A DNA stretch of 50,530 nt from Alloyangia mangrovi (GCF_002300555.2 NZ_NTHN02000039.1:1-50530); one strand, 5' to 3'; counted from the stretch's first letter, positions 27,999 to 37,904 are shown. A program made the numbers and translations. Notes: generated by a model from the letters alone, not told the origin.

Positions 27999-28688
27999 AT
28001 GGTTCTCCGCGTTGCGCCTTCGGCGGATATCGGATCTGATCTGCCGCCGGTCCGAAAGGTCTTCTTAAGCCTGCGCGACTGCATTTCGCGCAATCGGCTT
28101 CCGGCAGGGACCCTGATCGTGCTTTCCAGCATAGCCCAAGAGCGCGACCTCTCTGTCGAGACCGTGTCGGGCGCCGTCCTGATGCTGAGCCTGGGAGGCC
28201 TCGTGGAGCGCACCGCAGAAGATGAGGCGCGTGTGCTGCCAATCTCGGAGCAGCGCCTTCGGAACGCGGTCTTTCTCCGCGAGCAGTCCGAAGTCGAGAT
28301 CGTGCGGCGCCTCGCCCGCAGCGCCAACGGTGATTTCCTGAACGACCTGCGCGAGCTGATCCTGCGCCAGAAGCTCGTCGGTATGCGCGGTCCGCGCGAC
28401 CTGCTGCGGCTCGACGCCCGGTTCCATCGCACGCTGGCCGAACGCGCCGGGCTGGGCACGCTCTGGCCCTGGCTCGAGGAATGGAAGCTATGCATCGACC
28501 GCGTGCGCTTCACGGTCGAAGGCAGCCTCGCCCCGGAAGAGATGATCAGCCAACACAGCGGAATCGTTGATCGGATCATCATGCGCGACGCCGACGGCGC
28601 GGCGGCGGCGACCCGTTATCACTTGTCCGGCGTGCTGCGGCAGCTTCCGGAGTACCGCAGAACACACGCCGGGCAGTTCTGCGACTGA
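27999..28688 (+). CDS. GntR family regulator with FCD domain
   Basis: A 229-residue repressor or activator. A winged helix covers about residues 17-75, with a diverged recognition region (ERDLSVETVSGAVLMLSLGGLVER). The C-terminal FCD ligand domain has the metal quartet Asp139, His143, His186 and His208, so it likely binds a carboxylate via a metal. It starts 58 bases after modC. That gap contains GGAAC-GACAG-GTTCC (27946-27960), which may be a hairpin or its own operator. Its targets are unknown; the convergent DMT exporter is one candidate. Confidence 0.85.
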   Translation: MVLRVAPSADIGSDLPPVRKVFLSLRDCISRNRLPAGTLIVLSSIAQERDLSVETVSGAVLMLSLGGLVERTAEDEARVLPISEQRLRNAVFLREQSEVEIVRRLARSANGDFLNDLRELILRQKLVGMRGPRDLLRLDARFHRTLAERAGLGTLWPWLEEWKLCIDRVRFTVEGSLAPEEMISQHSGIVDRIIMRDADGAAAATRYHLSGVLRQLPEYRRTHAGQFCD

Positions 28689-28694
28689 GCCGGT

Positions 28695-29610
28695 TCAGCC
28701 CTGCGGGGTCATCCCCGGACGCGCCTTGAACCGCTTCAACCCGAGCGCGCGCTCGCGCAGGATGATTGCAATTCCCGAAGAGACGACGATCGCCGAGCCC
28801 ACGAGCATCAGCACCGTCGGCACCTCCTCGAAAACCACGTAGCCGATCAGGATCGCGAAGAGGATCGAGGCATAGTCGAACGGCGCCAGAAGCGCCGCCT
28901 CTGCGCCCTTATAGGCCGAAGTCAGCAGGATTTGTGCCACCCCGCCGATCAACCCGGTACCGATCAGCAGCGCCAGCGTGCCGGGCTCCGGCATGACCCA
29001 GCCGAAGGGCAGGCTCAGCAACGACAGCACCGTGGTGGTCAGCGAGAAGTAGAAGACGATGGCCGAGGTTGCCTCGGTCTGCACCATGCGCCGGATGTGG
29101 ATCTGCACCAGCGCCCGCAGCACCGCCGAGGTCAGCACGAAGCCGATGCCCCAAAGCACCGCCGGGCTCACCTCCGATACCGTGAGCATGGGCAGCATGA
29201 TCACCAACACGCCCAGGAGCCCGATGAACACCGCCGAGATCCGGAACAGCCGCACCTTCTCGCCCAGCAGCAGCGCCGCGAAGACCACCGTCAGCGGCGG
29301 CGCGGCATAGTCGAGCGCGGTCACCTCGGGCAGCGGCAGAAGTCCCAGCGCGGCGAAGCTGAAAGCCATGGCCCCGCCGCCGATTATGCCGCGCAGGAAA
29401 TGCGCCATCGGACTGGCGACCTTCAGCCCGGTCTTCAGCTTCCCGGTCCATACCAGCCAGGCAAAGATCACTGGGATCGCGAAGAACGACCGGAAAAAAA
29501 ACCACCTCGCCGGTCGGGACCTCGTCGGAGACCGATTTCACGATGGCGGACATGATAACGAAGAGCACCACGGAGGTGAGTTTCAGCGCAATGCCGCGCA
29601 AGGGGGACAT
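28695..29610 (-). pseudogene. EamA-type (DMT) transporter, frameshifted in a T8 tract
   Basis: The N-terminal part (MSPLRGIALKLTSVVLFVIMSAIVKSVSDEVPTGEVVFF) is in one frame and the rest (from IFAWLVWTGKLKTG) is in another. The switch is at eight T on the minus strand (29494-29501). With seven T the protein would read through as EVVFFRSFFAIPVIFAW, giving a normal 304-residue, ten-helix EamA/RhaT-type exporter. The rest looks intact, with no second lesion. It may be a sequencing error, a recent mutation or a phase-variable tract. Confidence 0.85.
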
Positions 29611-29676
29611 GATGACTCCGGGCGACGCGCCGAAAGAGAAAAATCTCGGGCACACTGGCGCTTGGCCGCGGCAAGG

Positions 29677-30063
29677 TCAACCAGCCGTGGGGCCCTCTGT
29701 CTCGAGGCAATGGCGGCGGAAGGCGCGCTTGAGCATGTCGAGCTCGGCGCGCAAGAGCGACATCTCGGCCCGGATGTCCTCGCCCATGGGTTCGCCGGCG
29801 ATCAGGGTGAAACTTTCGAGCAGCGCGCCGCTCGCCGCCTCGGTTATGAGGAAGGTCCGCACCCCGTCGCCGACCGCCTCGAGCGGCACCGGCACCTCCA
29901 GCGCCCATTGCCCTCGTGCGTCCATCTCGGTCAGCTTGACCCCGCGCAGCGGCGCGTCGTCGAGCGTGACGGCGATCTCGGGTTGGCTTCCGGCCGGGCC
30001 GGACAGCAGCCCGTGCCAGACACCTTCGCGGAAGTGGGTCTTGGTCAGGGTGTAATCGCTCAT
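29677..30063 (-). CDS. Conserved hypothetical protein, 128 residues
   Basis: A soluble protein beginning MSDYTLTKTHFREGVWHGLL, with a beta-rich core (EIAVTLDDAPLRGVKLTEM, ALEVPVPLEAVGDGVRTFLI) and a helical end (AEMSLLRAELDMLKRAFRRH). I recognise no named domain. It lies 13 bases after the DUF6478 gene, so the two are probably co-transcribed. Confidence 0.75.
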   Translation of the reverse strand: MSDYTLTKTHFREGVWHGLLSGPAGSQPEIAVTLDDAPLRGVKLTEMDARGQWALEVPVPLEAVGDGVRTFLITEAASGALLESFTLIAGEPMGEDIRAEMSLLRAELDMLKRAFRRHCLETEGPTAG

Positions 30064-30076
30064 CTGTCTCTCCGAC

Positions 30077-30853
30077 TCAGAACTGCGCCCGCGGGCTGCG
30101 GCTGAAGGTCAGATCCCGCAGGATCACCTCGTTCATCTCCGGACCCTCGAAGATCAGGTCGAGCCACATGCCCTCGACCCGCTTTTCATTGAGCCGGGTG
30201 TAGGCGAGGTCGAACTCGACAGCGATCTCCTCGGCGTTCAGCGGCAACTCGCGGACGATCTGCTCGGTGTTCGGCCCGTGGCGAATGTTGAGCCGGGCGA
30301 AGATCTCTAGTGGCTTTTCCATCTCGACGATGGTCTGGGCCCGGATCAGGTGGCGGCGCGAGAGCCCGGCGCAGGCCTCGGCGGGCAGGTCGACCGCAAG
30401 CGACAGGTAGGAACCGCTGAAACGGAAAACATCAAGCCGAAGCCCGTAGGGGGCAACGTCGGCTTCGCGCAGGTTGCGGATCTGGCGCAGGGTGATCTCG
30501 GAGCGCGGGCAGTCGTGGAACAGCGTCGCCTCGGCGCCGAGCTTGGCCTTTTCGGGCACCGAGGCGATGCCGGGTTGTGGCAGCGGCCCGCGCCAGAGTT
30601 CGGGGCGCCATGCCCAGTCGGCATCGGCCGGGCGCGGAAAGGCCTGGTTGCCGGTCAGAGGCAGCGCCAGTCGCTCCTCGGCCACGTGCAGCAGGTCGTC
30701 GAGGCGGGCGCGCAGGCGCCGCGCGGCGCGGCGCTGGTTGCGCAGCTCGGGCAGCGCCATGCCGGGCGCCTCGGTCGCCAGCCGCGACCAGCGCCGCAGC
30801 GATGCCGCCTGCAGCGCCTGCCGCATCCATCCGCCGCCCCATTTCCTTGCCAT
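30077..30853 (-). CDS. DUF6478 family protein
   Basis: A 258-residue protein of unknown function, lineage-typical for Rhodobacterales. It has a basic helical N-terminus (ALQAASLRRWSRLATEAPGMALPELRNQRRAARRLRARLDDLLHVAEERL), then TDWAWRPELWRGPL-like and GTSLFHDCPRSEI-like segments, and a beta-rich end. The start at 30853 (GGGGACGC before the ATG) excludes 72 residues of shadow extension. It is the first gene of a pair. Confidence 0.83.
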   Translation of the reverse strand: MARKWGGGWMRQALQAASLRRWSRLATEAPGMALPELRNQRRAARRLRARLDDLLHVAEERLALPLTGNQAFPRPADADWAWRPELWRGPLPQPGIASVPEKAKLGAEATLFHDCPRSEITLRQIRNLREADVAPYGLRLDVFRFSGSYLSLAVDLPAEACAGLSRRHLIRAQTIVEMEKPLEIFARLNIRHGPNTEQIVRELPLNAEEIAVEFDLAYTRLNEKRVEGMWLDLIFEGPEMNEVILRDLTFSRSPRAQF

Positions 30854-30962
30854 GCGTCCCCGGTCCCTCGCCCATCCCCCGTCGCGCGCTGTGTCGCGCA
30901 CGTTCCGGTTCTTATGGCAAATCCCGAAGGTCGAATAAACGGGGCCGCGATCGGTGGGGCGG

Positions 30963-31559
30963 TCAGCGTTGCACCGCCGCCTCGGGACTGAGCCGGGTGA
31001 TGTGCGCCCGCACCGCCTGCAGCATCGCCGCGCCGTCGCGCCCGGCCAGCGTGCCGTCCTTCGGCGCATAGAGCGCCATGAGCACCAGCCGCCCGTTCAG
31101 CCGGAAGGCGCCGCGCCAATAGCGCGGGTCGCCCTCGGGCAGCACCCGGTTGCCACCCGCCGCCAGATGTACCAGCGACAGCCCGTCCACCACGCCGCCG
31201 CCGGCGATCACCCTCTGCCCCGCCTCCGCGGCCATTGTCTCGGGCGAGGGCAGATCCGCGGCACCCTCCACCGGGCCGACCGTCACCGTCAGCATCATCG
31301 GATCGACGAAGGCGCCGCTCTCGCCGCCGCTGAGGATCTGGCAGGAGGCCAGCACCGCGAAGCCCCGCCCGGCGCGACGTTCAAGCGTTACCGGGTCGAT
31401 GCAATATCCGCCGGGACCGGCGACGATTACCGCGCCCTCCTCGAGCGCCGCCCGCTGCAACGGCGCACGGCCCGTCGTGGCCTCGCAGGAGGCCAGTGCG
31501 ACAAGCGCCAGCAGCGCCATGCCGCGCAGGGCGCGGCTCTTTCCGAGGATCGACATCAT
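30963..31559 (-). CDS. Putative lipoprotein
   Basis: A 198-residue protein with a lipoprotein signal (LLALVALASC, Cys25). The mature part has segments such as GGYCIDPVTLERRAGRGFAVLASCQILSGG and two internal cysteines. I recognise no catalytic motif. A second ATG one codon downstream is equally possible. It ends 109 bases before the DUF6478 start, in the same direction. Confidence 0.75.
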   Translation of the reverse strand: MMSILGKSRALRGMALLALVALASCEATTGRAPLQRAALEEGAVIVAGPGGYCIDPVTLERRAGRGFAVLASCQILSGGESGAFVDPMMLTVTVGPVEGAADLPSPETMAAEAGQRVIAGGGVVDGLSLVHLAAGGNRVLPEGDPRYWRGAFRLNGRLVLMALYAPKDGTLAGRDGAAMLQAVRAHITRLSPEAAVQR

Positions 31560-31750
31560 GCGAATGGGTTAGCGAAGCCCCCGAAATCGCACAAGCAACA
31601 AAGCCGAGGGCGCCGCGTGATGGTCACGGAGCCGCGCATTGACAGCCGGGCACAAGCACCTGACCATCGGTGCAAAAGGACACCCTCCATGCGCCCCGAG
31701 CGAGCCAACTCCCCCGCCCCTCCGGCGCGCCCCTGCCCGCAGGCCCCGCA

Positions 31751-32638
31751 ATGAGATATGCCCCCTTCGCCATGCTGACCGGACCCGCGCGGCGAACGCA
31801 GCTTTGGCGGCTGGCGGTCGGCATCGGGATGGTGCTGGCGGTGACCTTCCTGCTCGGGCAGCTGCTCTTCGGCCTCGTGCTGATGCTGGCGCCGCAGCAC
31901 GGCAGCGCCGCGCTGGCCGAGGCGATCCACCGCGCCGACACGCCGCTCGGGATGCTGATCCTGCTGGTTTCGATGGGCGCGCTGGGGATCGGCGCCGCGA
32001 CCGCGGCGCGGGTCGTGCACGACCGCGACCCCCGGACCCTCATCGGCCCGCTGCCGCTGGCGCTCTCGCAGTTCCTGCGCACCGCGGCGGCGGCGGGGCT
32101 TGCCGCCCTGCTCGGCGCAGCGCTGATGATCTGGGCCACCGACGGAGGGCCGGGGCCCGGACTCACCCCGCTGCGCTGGCTGGCGCTGCTGCCGCTCACC
32201 CTGCCCGCAATCCTGATCCAGACCACCAGCGAGGAACTCTTGTTCCGCGGCTACCTGCAAAGCCAGCTTGCCGCCCGGCTGCCGCAGCCCTGGGTCTGGC
32301 TGACCGTGCCGTCACTGCTTTTCGCGCTCGGGCACTACGCCCCCGGCACCTATGGCAGCGCCGCCACCAGCGTGGCGATCTGGGCCTTTCTCTTCGGCCT
32401 CGCGGCGGCCGACCTGACCGCCCGCTCGGGTACGCTCGGCCCCGCGATAGGCCTGCATTTCGTCAACAATATCATAGCACTGGCGCTCATCTCCCCGCAA
32501 GGCGACATGTCCGGCCTCGCACTGATGCTCTGGCCCTTCGGCCCCTCGGACACCGAGGCGCTGCTGCGCATGCTGCCGATGGATCTGGTGACCCTGCTGA
32601 TCAGCTGGCTCGCCGCCCGGCTCGCCCTGCGGCGCTGA
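31751..32638 (+). CDS. CPBP family intramembrane metalloprotease
   Basis: A 295-residue membrane protein with about eight helices and the CPBP/CAAX-protease motifs: Glu161-Glu162-x3-Arg166 (SEELLFRG), FALGHY and LHFVNN. In other bacteria the family is linked to bacteriocin immunity or prenyl-type processing; here the role is unknown. The start at 31751 is preferred over a GTG at 31670. A perfect TTGACA (31639-31644) lies upstream but lacks a good -10. Confidence 0.88.
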   Translation: MRYAPFAMLTGPARRTQLWRLAVGIGMVLAVTFLLGQLLFGLVLMLAPQHGSAALAEAIHRADTPLGMLILLVSMGALGIGAATAARVVHDRDPRTLIGPLPLALSQFLRTAAAAGLAALLGAALMIWATDGGPGPGLTPLRWLALLPLTLPAILIQTTSEELLFRGYLQSQLAARLPQPWVWLTVPSLLFALGHYAPGTYGSAATSVAIWAFLFGLAAADLTARSGTLGPAIGLHFVNNIIALALISPQGDMSGLALMLWPFGPSDTEALLRMLPMDLVTLLISWLAARLALRR

Positions 32639-32779
32639 GGACGTTGCGGCCCGCCAAAGCCCCGCGCGGCGCCGCCGCGCAGGCCGCGATTGCATTTCCC
32701 CTGCCTCTTGCTTAAGTCAGCGCCAACACAAAAACGCTGAACGCCGCACGGAACGCTCGGAACACAAGGGCAGCACCGC

Positions 32780-33730
32780 ATGAACTGGATTACCAACTAC
32801 GTCCGTCCCCGGATCAACTCGATCTTCTCGCGCCGCGAGGTGCCCGAGAACCTGTGGACCAAATGCGACTCCTGCGGGACGATGCTCTTCCACCGCGAGG
32901 TGGCGGACAACCTCGGCGTCTGCACCAGCTGCGCCCACCACATGAACATCACCCCGCGCGCCCGCTTCAGCGCGCTCTTCGACGGCGGCGTGTTCAACGA
33001 GATCGCCGTGCCCGAGCCGATCACCGATCCGCTGCAGTTCCGCGACCAGAAGAAATACCCCGACCGGATGAAGGCGGCGCAGAAATCCACCGGTGAGCGC
33101 GAGGCCATGCTGGTCGCCGCCGGCGAGATCAACCGCACCCCCGTTGTCGCCTGCGCGCAGGACTTCTCGTTCATGGCAGGCTCCATGGGCATGTACGTCG
33201 GCAACGCCATCGTCGCCGCCGCCGAAGAGGCGGTGAAGCTGAAGCGCCCGCTGATCCTCTTCTCCGCCGCCGGTGGCGCGCGCATGCAGGAAGGGATCCT
33301 GTCGCTGATGCAGATGCCGCGCACCACCGTGGCCGTGCAGATGCTGCGCGAGGCGGGCCTGCCCTACATCGTCGTTCTGACCCACCCCACCACCGGCGGC
33401 GTCACCGCCTCTTACGCGATGCTGGGCGACGTGCAGATCGCCGAGCCGGGTGCGCTGATCTGCTTCGCCGGTCCGCGCGTCATCGAGCAGACCATCCGTG
33501 AAAAGCTGCCCGAAGGCTTCCAGCGCGCCGAATACCTGCTCGAGCACGGCATGCTCGACCGGGTGACCGACCGCCGCGAGCTGAAGGGCGAGCTGACCAC
33601 CATCCTGCGCATGCTGCTGGGCCTGCCGCCCGCCGTTTCCGGCGATCTGCCTGCGCCGGCCGCAGACGCCGAGGCCGCGCCCGCTCCTGCCGCCGAAGAC
33701 AAGCCCGCGAAGAAGACAACCGCCAAGTGA
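32780..33730 (+). CDS. accD: Acetyl-CoA carboxylase carboxyltransferase subunit beta
   Basis: With AccA, this 316-residue subunit moves carboxyl from biotin to acetyl-CoA, the committed step of fatty acid synthesis. The four-cysteine zinc finger is at C29, C32, C48 and C51. Crotonase-fold motifs follow ([53 protein letters not shown]). The last 35 residues are a low-complexity Ala/Pro/Lys tail. The gene overlaps folC in GTGA. A GC-rich hairpin without T-run (32664-32680) precedes it. Confidence 0.97.
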   Translation: MNWITNYVRPRINSIFSRREVPENLWTKCDSCGTMLFHREVADNLGVCTSCAHHMNITPRARFSALFDGGVFNEIAVPEPITDPLQFRDQKKYPDRMKAAQKSTGEREAMLVAAGEINRTPVVACAQDFSFMAGSMGMYVGNAIVAAAEEAVKLKRPLILFSAAGGARMQEGILSLMQMPRTTVAVQMLREAGLPYIVVLTHPTTGGVTASYAMLGDVQIAEPGALICFAGPRVIEQTIREKLPEGFQRAEYLLEHGMLDRVTDRRELKGELTTILRMLLGLPPAVSGDLPAPAADAEAAPAPAAEDKPAKKTTAK

Positions 33731-35022
33731 CCAGCGTGACCAGCGCGCCCCGCACCGCCGGATCGGACATCATCCTCGAGAGGATGATGTCCTTGCACCC
33801 CAAGATCATCGACCTGACCCTCGACCGGGTCTGGCGGCTGCTGGAGGCGCTGGACCACCCAGAGCGCGCCCTGCCCCCGGTGATCCACCTTGCCGGGACC
33901 AACGGCAAGGGCTCGACCCAGGCGATGATCCGCGCCGGGCTCGAGGCCAGCGGCAAGCGCGTGCACGCCTATATCTCACCCCATCTCGTGCGCTTCCACG
34001 AACGCATCCGCCTCGCCGGAGAGCTGATCTCGGAAGACGCCCTGAGCGCCGTGCTCGACGAGTGCTGGGAGAGGAACGGCGGCGCGCAGATCACCTATTT
34101 CGAGATCACCACCTGCGCCGCGCTGCTGGCCTTTGCCCGCACGCCCGCCGATTACACGCTGCTTGAGACCGGCCTCGGCGGCCGGCTCGACGCGACCAAC
34201 GTGGTCGCGCAGCCAGCGTTGACCATTCTCACGCCGATCTCGCTCGATCACCAGCAGTACCTCGGGGAGACGCTGGCCGAGATCGCCGGCGAGAAGGCCG
34301 GCATCCTCAAGCGCGGTGTGACCTGCGTGGTCGGCCCGCAGCCCGAAGCGGCGATGGAAGTCATCGAGGCCCGCGCCGCCCAGCTCGGCGTTCCGCTCCT
34401 GGCGCATGGCCAGCAGTGGCACGTCTGGGAAGAGCGTGGCCGCATGGTCTATCAGGACGAGACCGGCCTGCTCGATCTGCCGCTGCCGAACCTGCCGGGC
34501 AAGCACCAGCTCTTCAACGCCGGTGCGGCGCTCGCGGCGCTGCGCCATCTCGGCCTCGACGAACCCGCCTGCGAGGCGGCGGTGACCTCCGCCGACTGGC
34601 CAGCCCGCATGCAGCGCCTGACCCGCGGGCCGCTGATCTCGGCAGCGCCGCTGGCAGAGCTCTGGCTCGACGGCGGCCACAACCCGGCGGCGGGAGAGGC
34701 CCTGGCCGAGCACATCGCCCGGATGCCGCGCCGTCCGACGCATCTGATCTGCGGCATGCTGAACACCAAGGATGTCGGCGGCTACCTGCGTCCGCTCGCC
34801 GCCGTGGCCGACAGCCTGACCTCGGTCTCGATCCCCGACGCCCCGGCGACGCTGGAGGCAGAGGAGACCGCGCGCATCGCCCGCGCCTCCGGGCTGCGCG
34901 CCCATGCCGCCGCTGACGTCTCCGCAGCCCTCGCCGCAATCACCGCCGAGGAGCCCCGTGCGCGGGTCCTCATCTGCGGCTCACTCTACCTTGCGGGCAC
35001 GGTTCTGCGCGAAAACGGCTGA
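33727..35022 (+). CDS. folC: Bifunctional folylpolyglutamate synthase/dihydrofolate synthase
   Basis: A 431-residue Mur-ligase-type enzyme that adds glutamate to dihydropteroate and tetrahydrofolate. The P-loop [11 protein letters not shown] is at 54-64, followed by [26 protein letters not shown] and LDGGHNPAA. The GTG at 33727 overlaps the accD stop; a second GTG three codons on is possible. accD-folC is a common bacterial pair. A hairpin at 35057-35073 may end the transcript. Confidence 0.96.
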   Translation: MTSVTSAPRTAGSDIILERMMSLHPKIIDLTLDRVWRLLEALDHPERALPPVIHLAGTNGKGSTQAMIRAGLEASGKRVHAYISPHLVRFHERIRLAGELISEDALSAVLDECWERNGGAQITYFEITTCAALLAFARTPADYTLLETGLGGRLDATNVVAQPALTILTPISLDHQQYLGETLAEIAGEKAGILKRGVTCVVGPQPEAAMEVIEARAAQLGVPLLAHGQQWHVWEERGRMVYQDETGLLDLPLPNLPGKHQLFNAGAALAALRHLGLDEPACEAAVTSADWPARMQRLTRGPLISAAPLAELWLDGGHNPAAGEALAEHIARMPRRPTHLICGMLNTKDVGGYLRPLAAVADSLTSVSIPDAPATLEAEETARIARASGLRAHAAADVSAALAAITAEEPRARVLICGSLYLAGTVLRENG

Positions 35023-35056
35023 CTTTCAGGCTGCCGAGAGGGCACCAAGACTGGTG

Positions 35057-35073
35057 GTCCGAAAAAATCGGAC
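35057..35073 (+). terminator. Small hairpin after folC
   Basis: GTCCGA and TCGGAC pair perfectly around an A5 loop, followed by TCTTAG. It lies 34 bases after the folC stop. The short T content makes it a weak terminator. Confidence 0.45.
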
Positions 35074-35101
35074 TCTTAGGGTTCGTTTAACCAACTATAT
35101 C

Positions 35102-35131
35102 TTGACGGATCACGCGAACGTCACCTAGGCT
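35102..35131 (+). promoter_or_regulatory. Probable promoter of the structured RNA locus
   Basis: TTGACG (35102-35107) and TAGGCT (35126-35131) are spaced by 18 bases. It lies in AT-rich sequence with no gene downstream on this strand, so it should drive a non-coding transcript starting near 35138. Confidence 0.55.
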
Positions 35132-35137
35132 TTGAGG

Positions 35138-35385
35138 TGTAAGGTTTTGCTTCACTGCAATCTGCGCGGCGAAGCACATCGGGGACAGACAGAGCTACGG
35201 GGCAGTGCCAGCCAAGACGGCACTGGAGGGACAGATCGGCCACGCACAATTCCTGTGTGGCCTCCGCTACCGAACTCTCTGCGATGCCCACGACCCCTCG
35301 GGGTCGAAGTGAATTTCTATCGCAGGCAGAAGACTTTAAAAAAAAATCGAGCAGTTAGAAGGGTCCCTAGGGACCCTTCCTTTTT
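35138..35385 (+). ncRNA. Candidate structured small RNA of about 248 bases
   Basis: The 415-base gap between folC and zapE has no credible gene. It contains, in order, a promoter, hairpin A (35203-35209 with 35219-35225), hairpin B (35238-35243 with 35257-35262), a nested hairpin C (outer 35279-35285 with 35319-35325, inner 35291-35296 with 35301-35306), a run of nine A and a perfect terminator. Perfect stems of 6-9 bp in this order are more than expected for spacer DNA. It does not look like tmRNA, 6S, SRP or RNase P RNA. The function is unknown; a trans-acting sRNA is the simplest reading. Confidence 0.6.
35358..35385 (+). terminator. Strong intrinsic terminator of the RNA locus
   Basis: A perfect 9-bp stem (35358-35366 with 35371-35379) with a CTAG loop is followed by CTTTTT. 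It is the best terminator in this gap and faces the end of the convergent zapE gene. Confidence 0.9.
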
Positions 35386-35437
35386 ACGTTCGCCGCACGA
35401 CTTGTCGCGGCGCGCATCGGGCCGAACGGCCCTGTCC

Positions 35438-36499
35438 TCAGATCGGCTTGCCCCACTCCGCGTCCTGCATTTCGCGCAGGCGGCTGGCGGTACGCTCGAA
35501 TTCGAAGGCCCCCGCCCCCTCGATATAGAGGCTTTCGGGCTCGTCCACCGCGCTGGCGATCAGCTTCACCTTGGCTTCGTAGAGCGCGTCCACCAAGGTC
35601 ACGAAGCGCTTGGCCTCGTTGAAGTTGCCCCGGCCGAGACGCGGGATGTTCTCGATCACCAACACCCGCACCGCATCGGCCAGCGCGAGGTAATCCGCCG
35701 GGCCCAGAGGTTGGCCGCAGAGGTCGTAGAAAGACGCCCGGGCAACGCCGTTCCAGTAGCGCGGCAGCTCGACCTTGCGGGTCTTGATGTGCAGCGTCAG
35801 CACTTCCTCGTGGCCGTGGGTCAGTTCCTGCCAGACGTGGTCGATCTGCGCCCGTGTCTCGGCGGTCACCGGGCAGAAGTAGACCTGCGCCCCCTTGAGA
35901 CGGTCCTGCCGGTGGTCCTTCTCGGAGACCAGCTCGCGCACCTCGAGCTTCTCCTTGATCTGCTTGATAAAGGGCAAGAAGAGCTGGCGGTTGAGACCAT
36001 CCTTGTAGAGCTCGTCCGGCACCCGGTTCGAGGTGGTCACCACCACCGTCCCCGCCGCGAAGAGTTGCTCGAAGAGCCGCCCCACGAGCATCGCATCGCC
36101 GATGTCGGTGATCTGCATCTCGTCGAAGGCCAGCACCTTCACCGCGTCCGAAACCTTCTTGGCCATTGGCACCACCGGGTCCGACACGCCCTCGCCGCGC
36201 AGCCGGTGCAGCTCGGACTGCATCTCCTGCATGAAGGCGTGGAAGTGCACCCGGCGCACCGGCACCTGCAGGCTCTCGACGAACATGTCCATCAGCATGG
36301 ACTTGCCGCGCCCCACCCCGCCCCAGAGGTAAAGCCCCTTGGGCGGCTCGGGGGCCTTGCGGAAGAAGCTCTTCTTCACCGGCTTGGCAAGCTCGGTACG
36401 GATGCGCTCGAAATGGGGCAGCGCCTCTTCCTGCGCGGGATCGCGCAGCAACAGGCCCTCGGCCACCTTCTCGTCATAGAGGTCCATCAGCGTGGTCAT
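35438..36499 (-). CDS. zapE: Cell division protein ZapE (AFG1-like ATPase)
   Basis: A 353-residue P-loop ATPase of the AFG1/ZapE family, linked to Z-ring dynamics and mitochondrial-type protein quality control. Walker A is GGVGRGKS (60-67), Walker B LAFDEMQITD, then TTSNRVPDELYKDGLNRQLFLPFI and LPRYWNGVARASFYDLCGQPLGPADYLALA, all family hallmarks. The ATG at 36499 is chosen because homology begins there (MTTLMDLYDEKVAEG). Confidence 0.95.
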   Translation of the reverse strand: MTTLMDLYDEKVAEGLLLRDPAQEEALPHFERIRTELAKPVKKSFFRKAPEPPKGLYLWGGVGRGKSMLMDMFVESLQVPVRRVHFHAFMQEMQSELHRLRGEGVSDPVVPMAKKVSDAVKVLAFDEMQITDIGDAMLVGRLFEQLFAAGTVVVTTSNRVPDELYKDGLNRQLFLPFIKQIKEKLEVRELVSEKDHRQDRLKGAQVYFCPVTAETRAQIDHVWQELTHGHEEVLTLHIKTRKVELPRYWNGVARASFYDLCGQPLGPADYLALADAVRVLVIENIPRLGRGNFNEAKRFVTLVDALYEAKVKLIASAVDEPESLYIEGAGAFEFERTASRLREMQDAEWGKPI

Positions 36500-36665
36500 G
36501 CCCGCGCCATAGCGCGGCGCGGCGGGATTGTGTAGAGCCAGCCGCGGCCTGCCCGTGCAGCACGGCGGCAATCATTCCGATCCGTGATGTTTTTCATCAA
36601 GATCCGAGAATTGACGCCGCGTTCAGATGCCGTAAAGCTGCCGCGGCGCAGCAGGAGCCTCCCCA

Positions 36666-37904
36666 ATGAGCCGCACCCCTCTCTTCACGCCCGTCCTGAT
36701 GGTGGGCTGCCTGATCATCCTGATCTCCTTCGCGATCCGAGCCAGCTTCGGCGTATTCCAGATCCCGATCGCAACGGAGTTCAACTGGCCGCGCGCCGAG
36801 TTCAGCCTTGCCATCGCCATTCAGAACCTCGCCTGGGGCATTGGCCAGCCGATCTTCGGCGCGATGGCCGAGAAGATCGGCGACCGCAAGGCGATCATCC
36901 TCGGCGCGCTGATCTATGCCGCGGGCCTCGTGCTTTCGAGCTTTGCCGTCAGCCCGGTGCAGCACCAGATGTACGAAGTGCTGGTGGGCTTCGGCGTCGC
37001 AGGCACCGGCTTTGGCGTGATCCTCGCCGTCGTGGGCCGCGCCTCGTCGGACGAGAATCGCTCGATGAGCCTTGCGATCGCCACCGCCGCGGGCAGCGCC
37101 GGGCAGATCTTCGGCGCGCCGGTGGCCGAGTGGATGCTGGGCATCATGCCCTGGCAGCAGGTGTTCCTCGTGTTCACCGCGGCGATCCTTGCCGTGCTGC
37201 TCTTCCTGCCGCTGATGCGCGCCCCTGCCGCCAGCAAGGCCGAACTCGAGGAAAGCATGGGCACCATCCTCGGCCGGGCCTTCCGTGACCCGTCCTTCGC
37301 GCTGATCTTCCTCGGCTTCTTCTCCTGCGGCTACCAGCTGGCCTTTGTCACCGCGCATTTCCCGGCCTTCGTCACCGAGCTCTGCAGCCCCATCGCCGCA
37401 GGCAGCGTGCTGGCCAATATCGGCATCACCAGCACCTCGGCGCTCGGCGCGCTGTCGATCGCGGTGATCGGGGTGGCCAACGTCGGCGGCACGCTGCTGG
37501 CCGGCTGGGCTGGCAAGCGCTGGCCGCGCAAGTACCTGCTGGCGCTGATCTACCTGGGGCGGACCATCGCCGCGGGGCTGTTCATCATGCTGCCGATCAC
37601 CCCGGTCAGCGTGCTGGTCTTCTCGGTGGTCATGGGCTCGCTCTGGCTCGCCACCGTGCCGCTCACCTCGGGGCTCGTCGCGCATCTCTACGGGCTCCGG
37701 TACATGGGCACGCTCTACGGGATCGTCTTCTTCAGCCACCAGCTCGGCGGCTTCCTCGGCGTCTGGCTCGGCGGACGGATGTACGACATCTACGGCGATT
37801 ACACGCTGGTGTGGTGGATCGGCGTCGGGGTCGGCGCGCTGAGCGCCATCGTCCACCTGCCGGTGCGCGAGACACCCCGCGTGGCCGTCGCCCAGCCGGT
37901 CTGA
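36666..37904 (+). CDS. Major facilitator superfamily transporter
   Basis: A 412-residue, 12-helix carrier. Its MFS loop 2-3 motif is seen as GAMAEKIGDRKAIILG near residues 64-79. The pattern of a C-terminal GLRYMGTLYGIVFFSHQLGGFLGVWLGG resembles the oxalate/formate-type and monocarboxylate MFS group. AGGAG lies 7 bases before the ATG. It is read away from zapE and stands alone. The substrate is unknown. Confidence 0.92.
   Translation: MSRTPLFTPVLMVGCLIILISFAIRASFGVFQIPIATEFNWPRAEFSLAIAIQNLAWGIGQPIFGAMAEKIGDRKAIILGALIYAAGLVLSSFAVSPVQHQMYEVLVGFGVAGTGFGVILAVVGRASSDENRSMSLAIATAAGSAGQIFGAPVAEWMLGIMPWQQVFLVFTAAILAVLLFLPLMRAPAASKAELEESMGTILGRAFRDPSFALIFLGFFSCGYQLAFVTAHFPAFVTELCSPIAAGSVLANIGITSTSALGALSIAVIGVANVGGTLLAGWAGKRWPRKYLLALIYLGRTIAAGLFIMLPITPVSVLVFSVVMGSLWLATVPLTSGLVAHLYGLRYMGTLYGIVFFSHQLGGFLGVWLGGRMYDIYGDYTLVWWIGVGVGALSAIVHLPVRETPRVAVAQPV

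Noticed and set aside
35138-35385. Identification of the RNA locus as tmRNA, 6S, SRP or RNase P RNA
   Set aside because: None of their conserved cores is visible, and the multi-hairpin layout does not fit the rod-like 6S fold.
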